This document shows positions 27,355-36,896 of a DNA stretch of 64,000 bases, piece by piece. A program made the translations under genes and the position numbers. Under the pieces are notes generated by a model. It had not been told where the DNA came from, did not search any database, and saw only the letters and a program-made list of their open reading frames with translations. The DNA comes from Crocinitomicaceae bacterium (GTDB lineage: Bacteria > Bacteroidota > Bacteroidia > Flavobacteriales_D > Crocinitomicaceae), in assembly GCA_030830895.1 (NCBI GenBank), contig JAURMC010000013.1, forward strand, positions 1 to 64,000. The letters run 5' to 3'. Each line of letters starts with the position of its first letter. Within the stretch, counting starts at the first letter, position 1.

Positions 27355-28835
27355 TGAGCGCTCCCCTAGCAAAGTTATTCGGTCAAACAGCCATGTATGG
27401 CTTGCCGAGTATTGTTGGTAGATTGCTAAATTATTTACTTGTTCCACTGTACACAGCCATTTTCGCTAAACCAGCAGATTATGGCGTGCTTTCAGACTTA
27501 TTTGCATATGTGGCCTTTTTAGTGGTCGTTCTTCCTTTAGGAATGGAAACTGCCTATTTTCGTTTTATTCAACAGCATGAAGATTCCGAACACGTTTTCA
27601 ATAATAGTTTTGTACCTGTTATTCTAGTAAATGCTTGTTTCTTTCTTTTAATTTACGTTACCAATCCATGGATTGCTAAATGGATGCTTTACCGAGATCA
27701 TACAGAATTTATTGTACTAATCGGGGGTATTGTTTGTATTGACGCAATTACCTCATTGCCCCTGGCTAAATTACGTGCCGAAAACAAGGCAAAGCGATTC
27801 ATGGTTGTGCAGCTGACTTCTATTTTACTTAATATACTACTAAACCTTGTCTTTTTATTAGGGTTTTTTAATCCGAGTCGACCTGAAGAAGGTATAATGT
27901 TCATATTAATTGCAAACTTAATCTCTTCGGGATTAAAACTTCTATTGTTGTATGATATTATTGCCAAGGTTAAATTCACATTTGATTGGGTACTAATTGG
28001 AAAAATGCTCTCATATTCTTGGCCTTTGGTTATTGCTGGGTTTGCGGGAATAGTCAACGAAACCCTTGATCGTGTATTGTTAAAACAAATTCTTTATAAC
28101 CCTGCTGTGCCAAATTCCCTTGAACAAGCAACAGCACAAGTTGGTGTTTATAGTGCTTGCTACAAATTAGCGATGCTTGTAACTATTTTTCTACAAGCCT
28201 ACCGTTATGCTGCAGAGCCTTTTTTCTTTTCGCAACTTAAAAACCAAGATAGAAATGTAGTCTTTGTGCGAACAATGAATATCTTTATTGCTATCGTTTG
28301 TATTGCCTTTCTCTTTGTTTCAATCAATTTGGGCATCTTCAAATACTTCATACGTAAAGAAGCATATTATGTTGGCTTAAACGTTGTCCCAATTTTACTT
28401 CTTGCCAATGTATGTCTCGGGATTTATTATAACCAAAGTGTTTGGTACAAGCTTTCTAATCAAACTAAATTCGGTGCCTTTATAGCATTAATTGGTGCGG
28501 GAATTACGATTTTTATTAATGTGATTTTTATCCCAATGTACGGGTTTATTGCTAGTGCATGGGCCACACTTTTGGCATATATCGCACAAATGATTATTTC
28601 GTTTTATCTAGGTAAAAAATATTATCCCATTCCTTATGACGTTCGGAAGTTCTACGTGTATTTTGGAGGCTCAATAGGAATTTACTGTCTTTATAGCTTG
28701 CTTAGAATATTAATGAATGTGCCAATAAAAGGCTTCAGCTTACCCTTGTTATTACTTGGTAATTTGATGCTATTAGGTTTTGCTTACTTCGTGTACCGAA
28801 ACGAGCATCATTTGTTTCGCTTTAAAAAGCCTTAA
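27354..28835 (+). CDS. polysaccharide flippase family membrane protein (Wzx/MVF-like)
   Basis: 493 residues with about 14 transmembrane helices and the N-terminal signature of oligosaccharide flippases (YGLPSIVGRLLNYLLVPLYT). The start chosen overlaps the crotonase stop as TAATG. A longer frame from 27279 lies inside the crotonase gene. It presumably flips a lipid-linked glycan across the inner membrane. The substrate is unknown and no glycan cluster adjoins it, though possible polyprenyl-linked sugar genes start 3 kb further right. Its 3' end overlaps the convergent ArsC-like gene by 14 bases. Confidence 0.87.
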   Translation: MSAPLAKLFGQTAMYGLPSIVGRLLNYLLVPLYTAIFAKPADYGVLSDLFAYVAFLVVVLPLGMETAYFRFIQQHEDSEHVFNNSFVPVILVNACFFLLIYVTNPWIAKWMLYRDHTEFIVLIGGIVCIDAITSLPLAKLRAENKAKRFMVVQLTSILLNILLNLVFLLGFFNPSRPEEGIMFILIANLISSGLKLLLLYDIIAKVKFTFDWVLIGKMLSYSWPLVIAGFAGIVNETLDRVLLKQILYNPAVPNSLEQATAQVGVYSACYKLAMLVTIFLQAYRYAAEPFFFSQLKNQDRNVVFVRTMNIFIAIVCIAFLFVSINLGIFKYFIRKEAYYVGLNVVPILLLANVCLGIYYNQSVWYKLSNQTKFGAFIALIGAGITIFINVIFIPMYGFIASAWATLLAYIAQMIISFYLGKKYYPIPYDVRKFYVYFGGSIGIYCLYSLLRILMNVPIKGFSLPLLLLGNLMLLGFAYFVYRNEHHLFRFKKP

Positions 28836-29172
28836 AACGTTCTTGAACCTTTGCCACGGCATTTCGGTCGTTGCCCACCGAATAAAACTCTTGGTATATT
28901 ATCACTGGACGCCTTAAAAATGTATAATCAGATAGGATTAAGGCCTTGTAATCTTCATCGCAAGTAATGCTTGCTTGTACATCTTTATAACGTCTTGCTT
29001 TTTTTGAAAACACGGATTCATAGGTCCCGTATTGGCTTTTTAACTCTTCCAATACCTCAACAGGAATAGCTTCCTGCTTAATGTCAGTAATAGCAATATC
29101 TTCAGGCCAAGTAACCGAATTAAGGATTCGCTTACAGGTTGAACAGGTACTTAAGTGATAAATGCGCTTCAC
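28822..29172 (-). CDS. ArsC/Spx family thioredoxin-fold protein
   Basis: 116 residues with a GTG start that overlaps the bacilliredoxin stop as GTGA. The N-terminal CSTCKR (Cys10, Cys13) is the redox motif of the ArsC/Spx/YffB family, and FLRRPVII matches the family's proline loop. Whether it reduces arsenate, acts as a thiol reductase or regulates transcription like Spx is not decided by the sequence. Its coupling to a bacilliredoxin favours thiol redox work. Confidence 0.85.
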   Translation of the reverse strand: MKRIYHLSTCSTCKRILNSVTWPEDIAITDIKQEAIPVEVLEELKSQYGTYESVFSKKARRYKDVQASITCDEDYKALILSDYTFLRRPVIIYQEFYSVGNDRNAVAKVQERFKAF

Positions 29173-29585
29173 TTGCAGTATTCATCATACGCGGCCTTGA
29201 GATTTTCTGAAATCATATCGGCCGTGGCTCCTTCAATATGATGGCGCTCCAAAAAATGAACTAATGCGCCATTATGAAACACGGCAATTGAAGGAGAAGA
29301 TGGGGGGTAGGGTAAAAAATACGAGCGCGCCCTGTTGGTCGCATCAGTATCATATCCAGCAAACACGGTAAATAATTCGCTTGGAACCAAGGTGTGTTCC
29401 AAAGACTTTTTTACTCCCGGCCGCATGTTGCCAGCCGCACATCCACACACAGAATTTACAACCATTAGCATCGTTCCCTTTGAATTCAAAACGGCTTGAT
29501 CAACCGCATCAGCAGTAGTTAATTCATTAAACCCAACACTTGTTAGGTCATTTTTCATCGGTTGGACTATTTCTATCGGATACAT
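29169..29585 (-). CDS. BrxA/BrxB family bacilliredoxin
   Basis: 138 residues of the YphP/YqiW (DUF1094) family, with the characteristic Cys47-Gly48-Cys49 in VVNSVCGCAAGNMRPG. These small thioredoxin-fold proteins remove bacillithiol from oxidised proteins; many Bacteroidota make bacillithiol. The frame begins right after a TATCTTTG promoter box. It is co-translated with the ArsC/Spx-like gene. Confidence 0.93.
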   Translation of the reverse strand: MYPIEIVQPMKNDLTSVGFNELTTADAVDQAVLNSKGTMLMVVNSVCGCAAGNMRPGVKKSLEHTLVPSELFTVFAGYDTDATNRARSYFLPYPPSSPSIAVFHNGALVHFLERHHIEGATADMISENLKAAYDEYCK

Positions 29586-29599
29586 TATTGATTTTTTTT

Positions 29600-29607
29600 C
29601 AAAGATA
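29600..29607 (-). promoter_or_regulatory. -7 promoter box for the bacilliredoxin operon
   Basis: Reads TATCTTTG on the minus strand, an exact TAnnTTTG match, 14 bases before the ATG. It lies in the 48-base gap after the PorZ gene stop, so the bacilliredoxin pair can be transcribed independently of porZ. No clear -33 element. Confidence 0.45.
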
Positions 29608-29633
29608 GTCAGTATTTTGATAAGAGTAAGAAA

Positions 29634-31961
29634 CTATTTAATTACAACCACCTTGCCAACTTTCCGAGATGTTCCTTGATTTGTGGCGGTCCAAATTAAA
29701 TAAACGCCACTTTCTACTCTAGACCCATCAACTCGTTTTCCGTCCCATGTTGCAGTACCACCATTGGAAGTTGTCTTGAAAATTAAATTTCCTGCTACAT
29801 CTGTAACTTTAACATCAGAATCATAACGTATCCCTTGAATAGTAATTAACCCCTCATACCCGGGTCTAACAGGATTTGGGAAAACCTTAGTTGATGAATA
29901 ATCTGAGTCGTCTTGCGAGGCGTCAGATCGATACGAAACCAACCCCATATCTGTAATTATAAATAACTCGCCTGTTTCTTGATTCATTTTCAAATCGTAA
30001 ATATTATTGGAAATCAATTCAGAATTTTCCTTAGTAAATTGTTTTATAATTTCAGAGCCATCCGATGATAACAACACCAGCCCTGCGCCATTAGTAGCCA
30101 TCCATTTTCTATTTCCTCCATCCACTTCAATATCTGTAATATGCGATGAGCCTAAAACATATTCTACATTTCCTTCAAAACGCACTTTAATTCGTTGAGC
30201 ATTATAGTCTCCGGCGCCCGCAGTGAATGAATTGGTTGTGTTATATAATACTGCAAATCCCGCATCGGTGCCTATCCATAATTCTCCATCTAAATCCACC
30301 GCTAAAGCGGTTACATTATCGGAGGGAAGTGCTCCACTGTAATCTCCACTGGTGAGGTTAATATATAAATCATCTCCAGTATTATCAATCGATTCCCCAT
30401 ACATATAACCAAACAAGCCATTGGTTTCCGTTGCAAACCAAAGGTTTTGATCTTTATCGATGACCATTCGCGTGGTATACTTATTACGGGCAGCTGCGCC
30501 ACAGTCAAATGCTTGCCATGTGTCGTCCGTTCGTTTTACCACCAACGGACGGTCCGACCAACCGTTCAGCACCCAAAGATTTCCTTTGGTATCATAGCTT
30601 ACATCAGATGCTAAGCTCCAACCGTTTCCTGCCAAACTTTGTTGAATCATACTATTTGATTGGTCATATACCTCACATGAATTATTAGCAGTGTTTATTA
30701 TCGAAAGGGGAAATGCAGAATACGTTGATACCGCAACCTCCTCTGGGTTTTTCGGATTTACTGAAATGTCAATAAAATCATGAATGTCAATTCCTTGCCA
30801 TTGGGATAAGGTGGTATTGTCGTTATATGACCAATTTTCATCTTGAAATAGATAATACCCATGACGTAAAAACCCTGGGCTTTTGAATTCGAGTCGACCG
30901 CTGGCAATGGCTAATTTACCTTTATTCCAGTCCATTGCGAAAAAATCATTTCTAGGCGGGCCGGGATAACTTACTTTTTCATAGGAATATCCTCCTATCA
31001 CTCGAATGGGACCGGTAAATTCATCTGCGATCCATTTTTCTCCATTTTCAAGAACCACCATTTGATTTGGGCGGAAAAATATGCCTAAATAAAATGCTAA
31101 AGCAGATTCCACCAATATACCTCCATTATCATAGGTCAACAGCGCGCCATCAGCCAACACATCTAATTGATTAGCATGTTGAGAAAGATTGATGATTTCT
31201 AAACCAACAGAGTAATAATCAAAATACTCAAACTCTGTGGGTAGTAATTTCAATACCGTATCGTTACCATAACCCGCAGATTTTTGTAATATATAAACAT
31301 CTTCGTTGACTTTTTCCATGGATGCGTATGAAGCGTTAGTGAGGGACGGAACTCTAGGGTCTATAATCCATCCCTGTTCAGAAGGTAACATTACATTTCC
31401 TAAGCTTCCAATATATAGTTTTGTTGGGGTGAGGGCTAAAATCTGTTGATCTTTTATGGTTAAATCAACTATAGGTTCCATACCATTCGTTGGGTAATAG
31501 GTGTCCTTGATTTCGTTTTTCAATGGATTTACCAATACTATTCCAAAATCTGTGGCCGCATACATGGTATTTCCGAATCGATAAAACCGATTAATTTTTT
31601 TACTTCCAGAAATGGCTGACAATTTAATAGCGGGGATATTAATCACCCGGTTACGAGTAACCTTATCAATGTTGCCGTTTATATAACCAATATAAAGCTC
31701 CTGATCAATACTATCGTAATATATACTAGAAAGTAATATATCCGAAAGTCCGTTCATTTTATTAAGAAGTGTTTTTTCTTTCGAGTCAAGATGATATTTC
31801 ATTAACCCATTTTCATAGGCCGTATAGACAAATTCATCATCTTTAGCAATATCAATTGCCCTCATTGTCGCCGTATGTAAACGCCACATACCTGTTTCTA
31901 TTTGTGCAAATGCACCGAAACAACCAACAAGAAAACACAAAATGAAATGAAGTTTATTCAT
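29634..31961 (-). CDS. porZ: type IX secretion system surface protein PorZ
   Basis: 775 residues from MNKLHFILC, matching the approximately 776 of P. gingivalis PorZ. A start 36 bases earlier would put the signal peptide inside the chain. Signal peptide to about residue 19 (GAFAQ), two beta-propeller domains built of two-component-regulator-type blades (early motifs GMWRLHTA, NGLSDILLSS, TDFGIVLVNP), then a T9SS C-terminal domain starting at KVFPNPVRPG and ending KVVVIK. In P. gingivalis PorZ sits in the cell-surface attachment complex with PorU, PorV and PorQ and delivers A-LPS. Its presence implies that this organism runs a T9SS, which matches the other sorting-domain proteins here. Confidence 0.88.
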   Translation of the reverse strand: MNKLHFILCFLVGCFGAFAQIETGMWRLHTATMRAIDIAKDDEFVYTAYENGLMKYHLDSKEKTLLNKMNGLSDILLSSIYYDSIDQELYIGYINGNIDKVTRNRVINIPAIKLSAISGSKKINRFYRFGNTMYAATDFGIVLVNPLKNEIKDTYYPTNGMEPIVDLTIKDQQILALTPTKLYIGSLGNVMLPSEQGWIIDPRVPSLTNASYASMEKVNEDVYILQKSAGYGNDTVLKLLPTEFEYFDYYSVGLEIINLSQHANQLDVLADGALLTYDNGGILVESALAFYLGIFFRPNQMVVLENGEKWIADEFTGPIRVIGGYSYEKVSYPGPPRNDFFAMDWNKGKLAIASGRLEFKSPGFLRHGYYLFQDENWSYNDNTTLSQWQGIDIHDFIDISVNPKNPEEVAVSTYSAFPLSIINTANNSCEVYDQSNSMIQQSLAGNGWSLASDVSYDTKGNLWVLNGWSDRPLVVKRTDDTWQAFDCGAAARNKYTTRMVIDKDQNLWFATETNGLFGYMYGESIDNTGDDLYINLTSGDYSGALPSDNVTALAVDLDGELWIGTDAGFAVLYNTTNSFTAGAGDYNAQRIKVRFEGNVEYVLGSSHITDIEVDGGNRKWMATNGAGLVLLSSDGSEIIKQFTKENSELISNNIYDLKMNQETGELFIITDMGLVSYRSDASQDDSDYSSTKVFPNPVRPGYEGLITIQGIRYDSDVKVTDVAGNLIFKTTSNGGTATWDGKRVDGSRVESGVYLIWTATNQGTSRKVGKVVVIK

Positions 31962-31982
31962 GGGCGTGCAACGTATTTTAAA

Positions 31983-31990
31983 CAAATTTA
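31983..31990 (-). promoter_or_regulatory. -7 promoter box for porZ
   Basis: TAAATTTG on the minus strand, an exact TAnnTTTG match, 21 bases before the chosen porZ ATG. It lies downstream of the alternative start at 31997, which supports the shorter protein. The opposite strand must also hold the promoter of the divergent membrane protein gene at 32063. Confidence 0.4.
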
Positions 31991-32062
31991 TTCCCATTTC
32001 ATTAAATTCCTTGGTCTTTTAACATTATTATAATTTAAATTCCTTTTAAATTCGAACAACTT

Positions 32063-33703
32063 ATGAATCGTTTTCTAAAAATTTTATACGCAACAAGCCT
32101 TTTTTTGTTTCTTTTACCAAGCTTCATTTTAATCCTAACTCACACCTATTGGTTTTTTAGCATAAACATCAGTGGTTCGATTTTTATAATAAGTTTGATT
32201 TTAAGCACCGGGGTTGTTTTTTGGATGGAGAAGCAATCCATGCGGATTTATCTGATGGGTTTTTCTATTGCCTTGATTCTAGTTTTTAGCAGTATGTATA
32301 TTTCTATGAATTCATACGACTGCTCTTTCGATGGACAATGGTATCATCAAGATGCCATCATTGCAATGTCTGATGGATGGAACCCGATTTGGGATTTTCC
32401 AATATCGAATGCCGATGCTTCCGGGTCAAATGCCAATTACATCAACCATTATCCCAAAGCTTCTTGGACAATTCAGGCTGTTATTTTCAGGCTAACAGGA
32501 AATATAGAGGCTGGAAAGTCCTTACACTTCTTTTATTGGTTTTCCTTCCTACTTCTCCTAACAAATTTCTTAAAATCTCGTTTCTCGCTTTCATGGGTAA
32601 AAACTACACTTTTAGTATTATTCCTCTCAGTAAGTACCATTAGCCTGGGACAAGCACACAGCTTTTATGTGGATGGCATATTGTATAGTTTGCTCGGTAT
32701 TTTCGTGATTTTTTTAATAGACTTTCTCTATTATAATAAGCCATCCGGATGGCTACTAATTCTTGCTTTCATTGTTTTGGTTAATATTAAATTTACTGGA
32801 TTAGTTTATGGCGGGGTATTAATGTTAGGCGGGGCAATCTGGGTTCTTGCCCGACAAAAATCTAAATTCAAAAACAGCATTATTAAATTTTCACTTTCCG
32901 TGGTATTAGGAGTGGGAATTGTTGGGTATCCAACATACATTCGTAACACTTTTTCTAAAGGTCATCCCTTATTTCCGATTATGGGTAAAAAGAATGAAGG
33001 TAAAATGATTGCTGAAGTTCAATACCCACAAGATTTCTTTAAAAAAAATCGCATTCAAAAATTTATCTCGGCGCATGGTTCTATTCCTATATATACCGAT
33101 CACGACCACGCATCGATAAGAAAACCCTTATTCAACAGTCGTTTAATAAAAGAGTCTGTTCCATATTTTAAAAACCATCAGCCCGTAACCATGAGTCCTT
33201 TTGGGCCGTTCGAAGGAGAACTTTTGGTATTGTTTATTCCAGTTTTATTTGTGTTTTTTATTCGTAAACAGCCTATTGAACTATATGTTTTGACAAGTAT
33301 TCTTATTGTCTCGGTTTTGATACAGCCTGAATTCTGGAATTTACGTTATGCGCCACAGTTGCTGCTTATACTCGCTATTTTTGTTTTGGCTTCCATGAAA
33401 CATAAGAATATTTGGGTGAGTGGTTATGCGATGTTTTTTTCCTTTTTATTTATAATTAATTCGGCTTTTGCTGTTAGTCAAAACTGGATATGGGTATTTG
33501 AAAATAACCGAGAATTAAAAAAGCAATTGGAACCTATGAAACATTCTTCCGTTAAAGTGAAAAAGGGTTGGATGAGGTCTTTTGAATGGAAGCTTAAAAC
33601 AAACCATATAACCCCAGACTATACCCTTGATACACATGCCGTTTATTTACCATTTAAAGGCGATGCCTTTAGTGGGTGGAAATATATACAGGAAAGCAAA
33701 TGA
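32063..33703 (+). CDS. multi-pass membrane protein, possible GT-C glycosyltransferase
   Basis: 546 residues with about 10-12 hydrophobic helices. After the first helices there is a loop with acidic and aromatic residues (CSFDGQWYHQDAI, about residues 87-99). An acidic first extracytoplasmic loop is the hallmark of GT-C enzymes, which take sugars from polyprenyl-phosphate donors on the outer face of the inner membrane. I do not recognise a named family. It is followed, with an ATGA overlap, by a UbiA-family enzyme that may make such a donor. Function inferred from fold and context only. Confidence 0.6.
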   Translation: MNRFLKILYATSLFLFLLPSFILILTHTYWFFSINISGSIFIISLILSTGVVFWMEKQSMRIYLMGFSIALILVFSSMYISMNSYDCSFDGQWYHQDAIIAMSDGWNPIWDFPISNADASGSNANYINHYPKASWTIQAVIFRLTGNIEAGKSLHFFYWFSFLLLLTNFLKSRFSLSWVKTTLLVLFLSVSTISLGQAHSFYVDGILYSLLGIFVIFLIDFLYYNKPSGWLLILAFIVLVNIKFTGLVYGGVLMLGGAIWVLARQKSKFKNSIIKFSLSVVLGVGIVGYPTYIRNTFSKGHPLFPIMGKKNEGKMIAEVQYPQDFFKKNRIQKFISAHGSIPIYTDHDHASIRKPLFNSRLIKESVPYFKNHQPVTMSPFGPFEGELLVLFIPVLFVFFIRKQPIELYVLTSILIVSVLIQPEFWNLRYAPQLLLILAIFVLASMKHKNIWVSGYAMFFSFLFIINSAFAVSQNWIWVFENNRELKKQLEPMKHSSVKVKKGWMRSFEWKLKTNHITPDYTLDTHAVYLPFKGDAFSGWKYIQESK

Positions 33704-34578
33704 AAACAATATTTAATTTACTGAGAATTAAAAGTTGGATTAAAAATGGGTTTTTGTTATTGCCCGCCATTTTCTCATTACGATTAATGAAGTTTGATTT
33801 AATGTTTTCCTTATTGCTAGGGGTGCTTGTTTTTTCACTCGTCAGCTCATTTGTTTATATAACAAACGATATCAAAGATGCTGATAAAGATGTTTTACAT
33901 CCTCGGAAAAAAACACGACCAATTGCTGCTGGTAACATTTCAAAAGCATTAGCGATAACGATTGGTATCTGTATACTCGCCATTGCACTTTTAATCTTGT
34001 TTTTAGCGCAATTACCAATGAATTTTTTATGGGTTGTATGTATTTATCTACTTCTAAACATGCTTTATTCTCTCGGGTTAAAATCACTTCCATTGTTAGA
34101 ATTATTCATTGTAGCAATAAATTTTGTACTTCGAGTGTTAGCCGGATGTGCTATTATTCTGGTTTCACCATCACATTGGATTTTAGTGGTTACATTTTTC
34201 CTTGCCTTTCTCATGGTTGTTGTAAAACGAAAATCTGAAATCATGCAATTAGAATCAGATGCCATTAAACACCGTTCGGTGTTATCCGCCTATAACGTTG
34301 GGTTTTTAAACGCCCTTATTTACATTGCATCTACCATAACCATTACGGCATATTTGTTATATTCTATAGACTTAAATGTTGTAAAAGCCTTAGGAACTAA
34401 TGGGTTAAAGTACAGCTCTTTATTTGTACTAATGGGTGTAATGCGATTTATTCAAATTAGCGAATTAGGTTTATTTGATGGGGAAGGTGATCCTACTACA
34501 TTATTATTTAAAGATCATTTTTTACAAGCTATCGTATTTTGTTGGGTTTTATATTTAATCGTAATCATTTATGTTTGA
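33700..34578 (+). CDS. UbiA prenyltransferase family, decaprenyl-phosphate phosphoribosyltransferase-like
   Basis: 292 residues from MKTIFNLL, whose ATG overlaps the previous stop (ATGA) with GGAAAG just upstream. Seven to nine helices. Residues 56-64 are NDIKDADKD, the NDxxDxxxD metal motif, followed by HPRKKTRPIAAG, and KRKSEI appears in the second motif region. This combination is typical of the branch that moves phosphoribose from PRPP to polyprenyl phosphate (Rv3806c in mycobacteria), rather than quinone prenyltransferases. The product would be polyprenyl-phosphoryl-5-phosphoribose. A quinone or haem role is less likely but not excluded. Confidence 0.8.
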   Translation: MKTIFNLLRIKSWIKNGFLLLPAIFSLRLMKFDLMFSLLLGVLVFSLVSSFVYITNDIKDADKDVLHPRKKTRPIAAGNISKALAITIGICILAIALLILFLAQLPMNFLWVVCIYLLLNMLYSLGLKSLPLLELFIVAINFVLRVLAGCAIILVSPSHWILVVTFFLAFLMVVVKRKSEIMQLESDAIKHRSVLSAYNVGFLNALIYIASTITITAYLLYSIDLNVVKALGTNGLKYSSLFVLMGVMRFIQISELGLFDGEGDPTTLLFKDHFLQAIVFCWVLYLIVIIYV

Positions 34579-35173
34579 GGCCTCTAACAAGCTCGCCATA
34601 TTTGATTTCGACGGAACGCTCTATACCTATGACAGTGTGCTTTCTTTTTGCTTGTTTTACTATCAAAAAAAACCCTGGCGATTATGGCGGTTATTCATTC
34701 AAGTGGTTGCTTGGGTTGCTTGGAAGTTAAATCTAATTGATACCCGGACCTTTAAAACTCGTTTTATATGTTTTATTGCCAGAGATTCTGCAAAAGAAAT
34801 AGAGCGAATGGCAACGCAATTTTGGAATAATACCTCGTCGTTTAATCAAGAATTATTAATTGCTTTAAAAACATGTAAAGAAAACATGATCCTACCGGTT
34901 GTAGTTTCAGCATCACCGGATCTATTTATTATACCGGCATGTAATAAACTAGGTATTAAAGAGGTAATAGCGACAACCTTGAATATAACAGAACACGGAT
35001 ATTCTTTGGGAACCAATTGTCGAGGCGAAGAAAAAATCAAGCGTCTTCGACATGTTTTTCCGACGCAAACTCTCGGTTTTGCGTATTCTGACAATATCGA
35101 CGATATTGCATTATTACAATTAGCAGAAAATGGGTTTCTTATTAAAAATGGGAAAATTAATGCCTTTCATTGA
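34571..35173 (+). CDS. HAD family phosphatase (subclass IB-like)
   Basis: 200 residues. The nucleophile motif is FDFDGT (Asp12, Asp14); VVSASP supplies the second motif, and YSDNIDDIALL near residues 177-187 the acidic third motif. The pattern resembles phosphoserine phosphatase-like HAD-IB enzymes. The start overlaps the UbiA gene by 8 bases, so the two are translationally coupled. A natural role would be to remove the 5-phosphate from the polyprenyl-phosphoribose made by its neighbour. Its 3' end overlaps the convergent membrane-protein gene by 17 bases. Confidence 0.82.
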   Translation: MFEASNKLAIFDFDGTLYTYDSVLSFCLFYYQKKPWRLWRLFIQVVAWVAWKLNLIDTRTFKTRFICFIARDSAKEIERMATQFWNNTSSFNQELLIALKTCKENMILPVVVSASPDLFIIPACNKLGIKEVIATTLNITEHGYSLGTNCRGEEKIKRLRHVFPTQTLGFAYSDNIDDIALLQLAENGFLIKNGKINAFH

Positions 35174-36896
35174 GGCGATGTGCCTCATTATTCAGATACT
35201 TCGCATCACGAATTAATTGTTCCTCAATATCAATATTATTACGTGCTGCTTTTCGTGTTATTTCCTCCATCCAATAGGGATTAGAGCGTATTTCGCGAAC
35301 AATTCTTTCTTCCTCTGACTCTTTAATTAATTTCAATAGCTCATTACTTGATTTAGTAGATGCTTTATCCACATCATTCAAATAAATCCATGGCTCATTA
35401 CCGCTCTTTACAACAGGATAACTACTTATACAATTCTTCTTGTATCCAAATACTGATAACGTATCAATGTTCTCTAGGTGTACCGCAATCTTTACTATTT
35501 TATTTTCATGGTTGCAATATACTATCGGAGAGCTGTTCTTAGTAAAATCAAATACACGGTTTGTTCGAGATATAAATATCTGTGGATCAGGATTATACCA
35601 TGCTGGGTGATGGTCAAGCACCCATTTTGCAATGGGCATGTGTTGGAGATTAGACCAATCAAATTGGTTAAAAGGCAAATGTACCATAAGTAAAAGCACT
35701 TGAGAAATTAAGGCTGAAACTACAAGTGGTAACTGAACGCGAATTGAAAAATCCTGCATTAAATGAAACACATGAAACAGTAGGGGTACACCTATCCAAA
35801 CTGCATACCTATTAACGATGGCCATTCCGTGATTCCAATTACTCATAGAGGAAACCAGAATGGTCATCAACAATATAACAACAGGCATTAAGTCCCAAAA
35901 TTCTGCCTTACGATTTCTAATCATTATTATCCATCGATGCACTAATAACACCATGTATAACAATAGAAATAGTCCAACACTTAAAATCATTCCTTGATTT
36001 AAATCAACATAAAACCCTATAATTCGCGTAACAGATATATTCTCAGCGGCAAGAAATCCTGCATAGTTAATCAAGCTGGTAGTGCCAAATAACATATTAA
36101 AATAAAGGGGTGGAATAAACGTGATCAATCCATATAAAAGATATGGGATTATGGATTTTATAGCGAATTGATTTTTACTCCAAATGAACATATACATCCA
36201 AAGCAATAAAAACAACAAGGGTTGATTCTGTAAAGTAGCAAGCGCACAGAAAAGAATAGCCAAATGATTTCGTTCGTGTTTTAAAAACATGAAACTGTAC
36301 ATTAAAAGTACCACCGTAATTAATTCTGGATGAGTCCACGTGTTATAATAAAATGCTGCACTTAAAAACGCGGATAAAAAAACCAATACTTCATCCAAAA
36401 CATTCTTTGTCGGAAGAAATAAAACAAGTATCAATAAGAGTGTCCAACAGGCAAGATTAGTGTACTTAAAGGCCTGAATAGGGTGAACATTAAACAGATC
36501 CGTCGCGCCCCGTGCTGGAACATTCAATAAGGAATAAAAAACAAAATGATACCCGTAAACGTCCGCTTTATGGTTTTGGTAAAATCCTCCAAAATCCCGC
36601 CTAACTGAAGTTTTAGATTGAGCTTCCTTAAGAAAGCATTCTACCTCATCAAAGGCCGCTGCCTTATAATTAGATGCCCACGATTGATGCGCAACAAAAT
36701 CTCGTTTAAATGAATTAAAATCTGAAACCCTTATATCTGGAGTACGATGATTATACCAAGCCTCTGTTGTTAAGATATACTCTATTCCGTCACCTGCTGC
36801 ATAAGGTTCTGTATGAGAATAATATCGAAACAACCCCAGCGTAAAAAGCATTACAATTCCAACTTTAACCGCCCATCCCGGAAATTTATTGAACAT
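35157..36896 (-). CDS. large multi-pass membrane protein, possible GT-C glycosyltransferase
   Basis: 579 residues with about ten helices after a short N-terminal segment, and a soluble basic/acidic C-terminal region (about 500-579). The first extracytoplasmic loop begins EPYAAGDGIEY (about residues 30-40), a D/E-containing loop as in GT-C enzymes. No named family recognised. It converges with the HAD phosphatase gene (17-base overlap) and shares an 11-base overlap with the YqaA-like gene upstream. The link to the polyprenyl-phosphoribose genes is positional. Confidence 0.55.
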   Translation of the reverse strand: MFNKFPGWAVKVGIVMLFTLGLFRYYSHTEPYAAGDGIEYILTTEAWYNHRTPDIRVSDFNSFKRDFVAHQSWASNYKAAAFDEVECFLKEAQSKTSVRRDFGGFYQNHKADVYGYHFVFYSLLNVPARGATDLFNVHPIQAFKYTNLACWTLLLILVLFLPTKNVLDEVLVFLSAFLSAAFYYNTWTHPELITVVLLMYSFMFLKHERNHLAILFCALATLQNQPLLFLLLWMYMFIWSKNQFAIKSIIPYLLYGLITFIPPLYFNMLFGTTSLINYAGFLAAENISVTRIIGFYVDLNQGMILSVGLFLLLYMVLLVHRWIIMIRNRKAEFWDLMPVVILLMTILVSSMSNWNHGMAIVNRYAVWIGVPLLFHVFHLMQDFSIRVQLPLVVSALISQVLLLMVHLPFNQFDWSNLQHMPIAKWVLDHHPAWYNPDPQIFISRTNRVFDFTKNSSPIVYCNHENKIVKIAVHLENIDTLSVFGYKKNCISSYPVVKSGNEPWIYLNDVDKASTKSSNELLKLIKESEEERIVREIRSNPYWMEEITRKAARNNIDIEEQLIRDAKYLNNEAHRLNERH

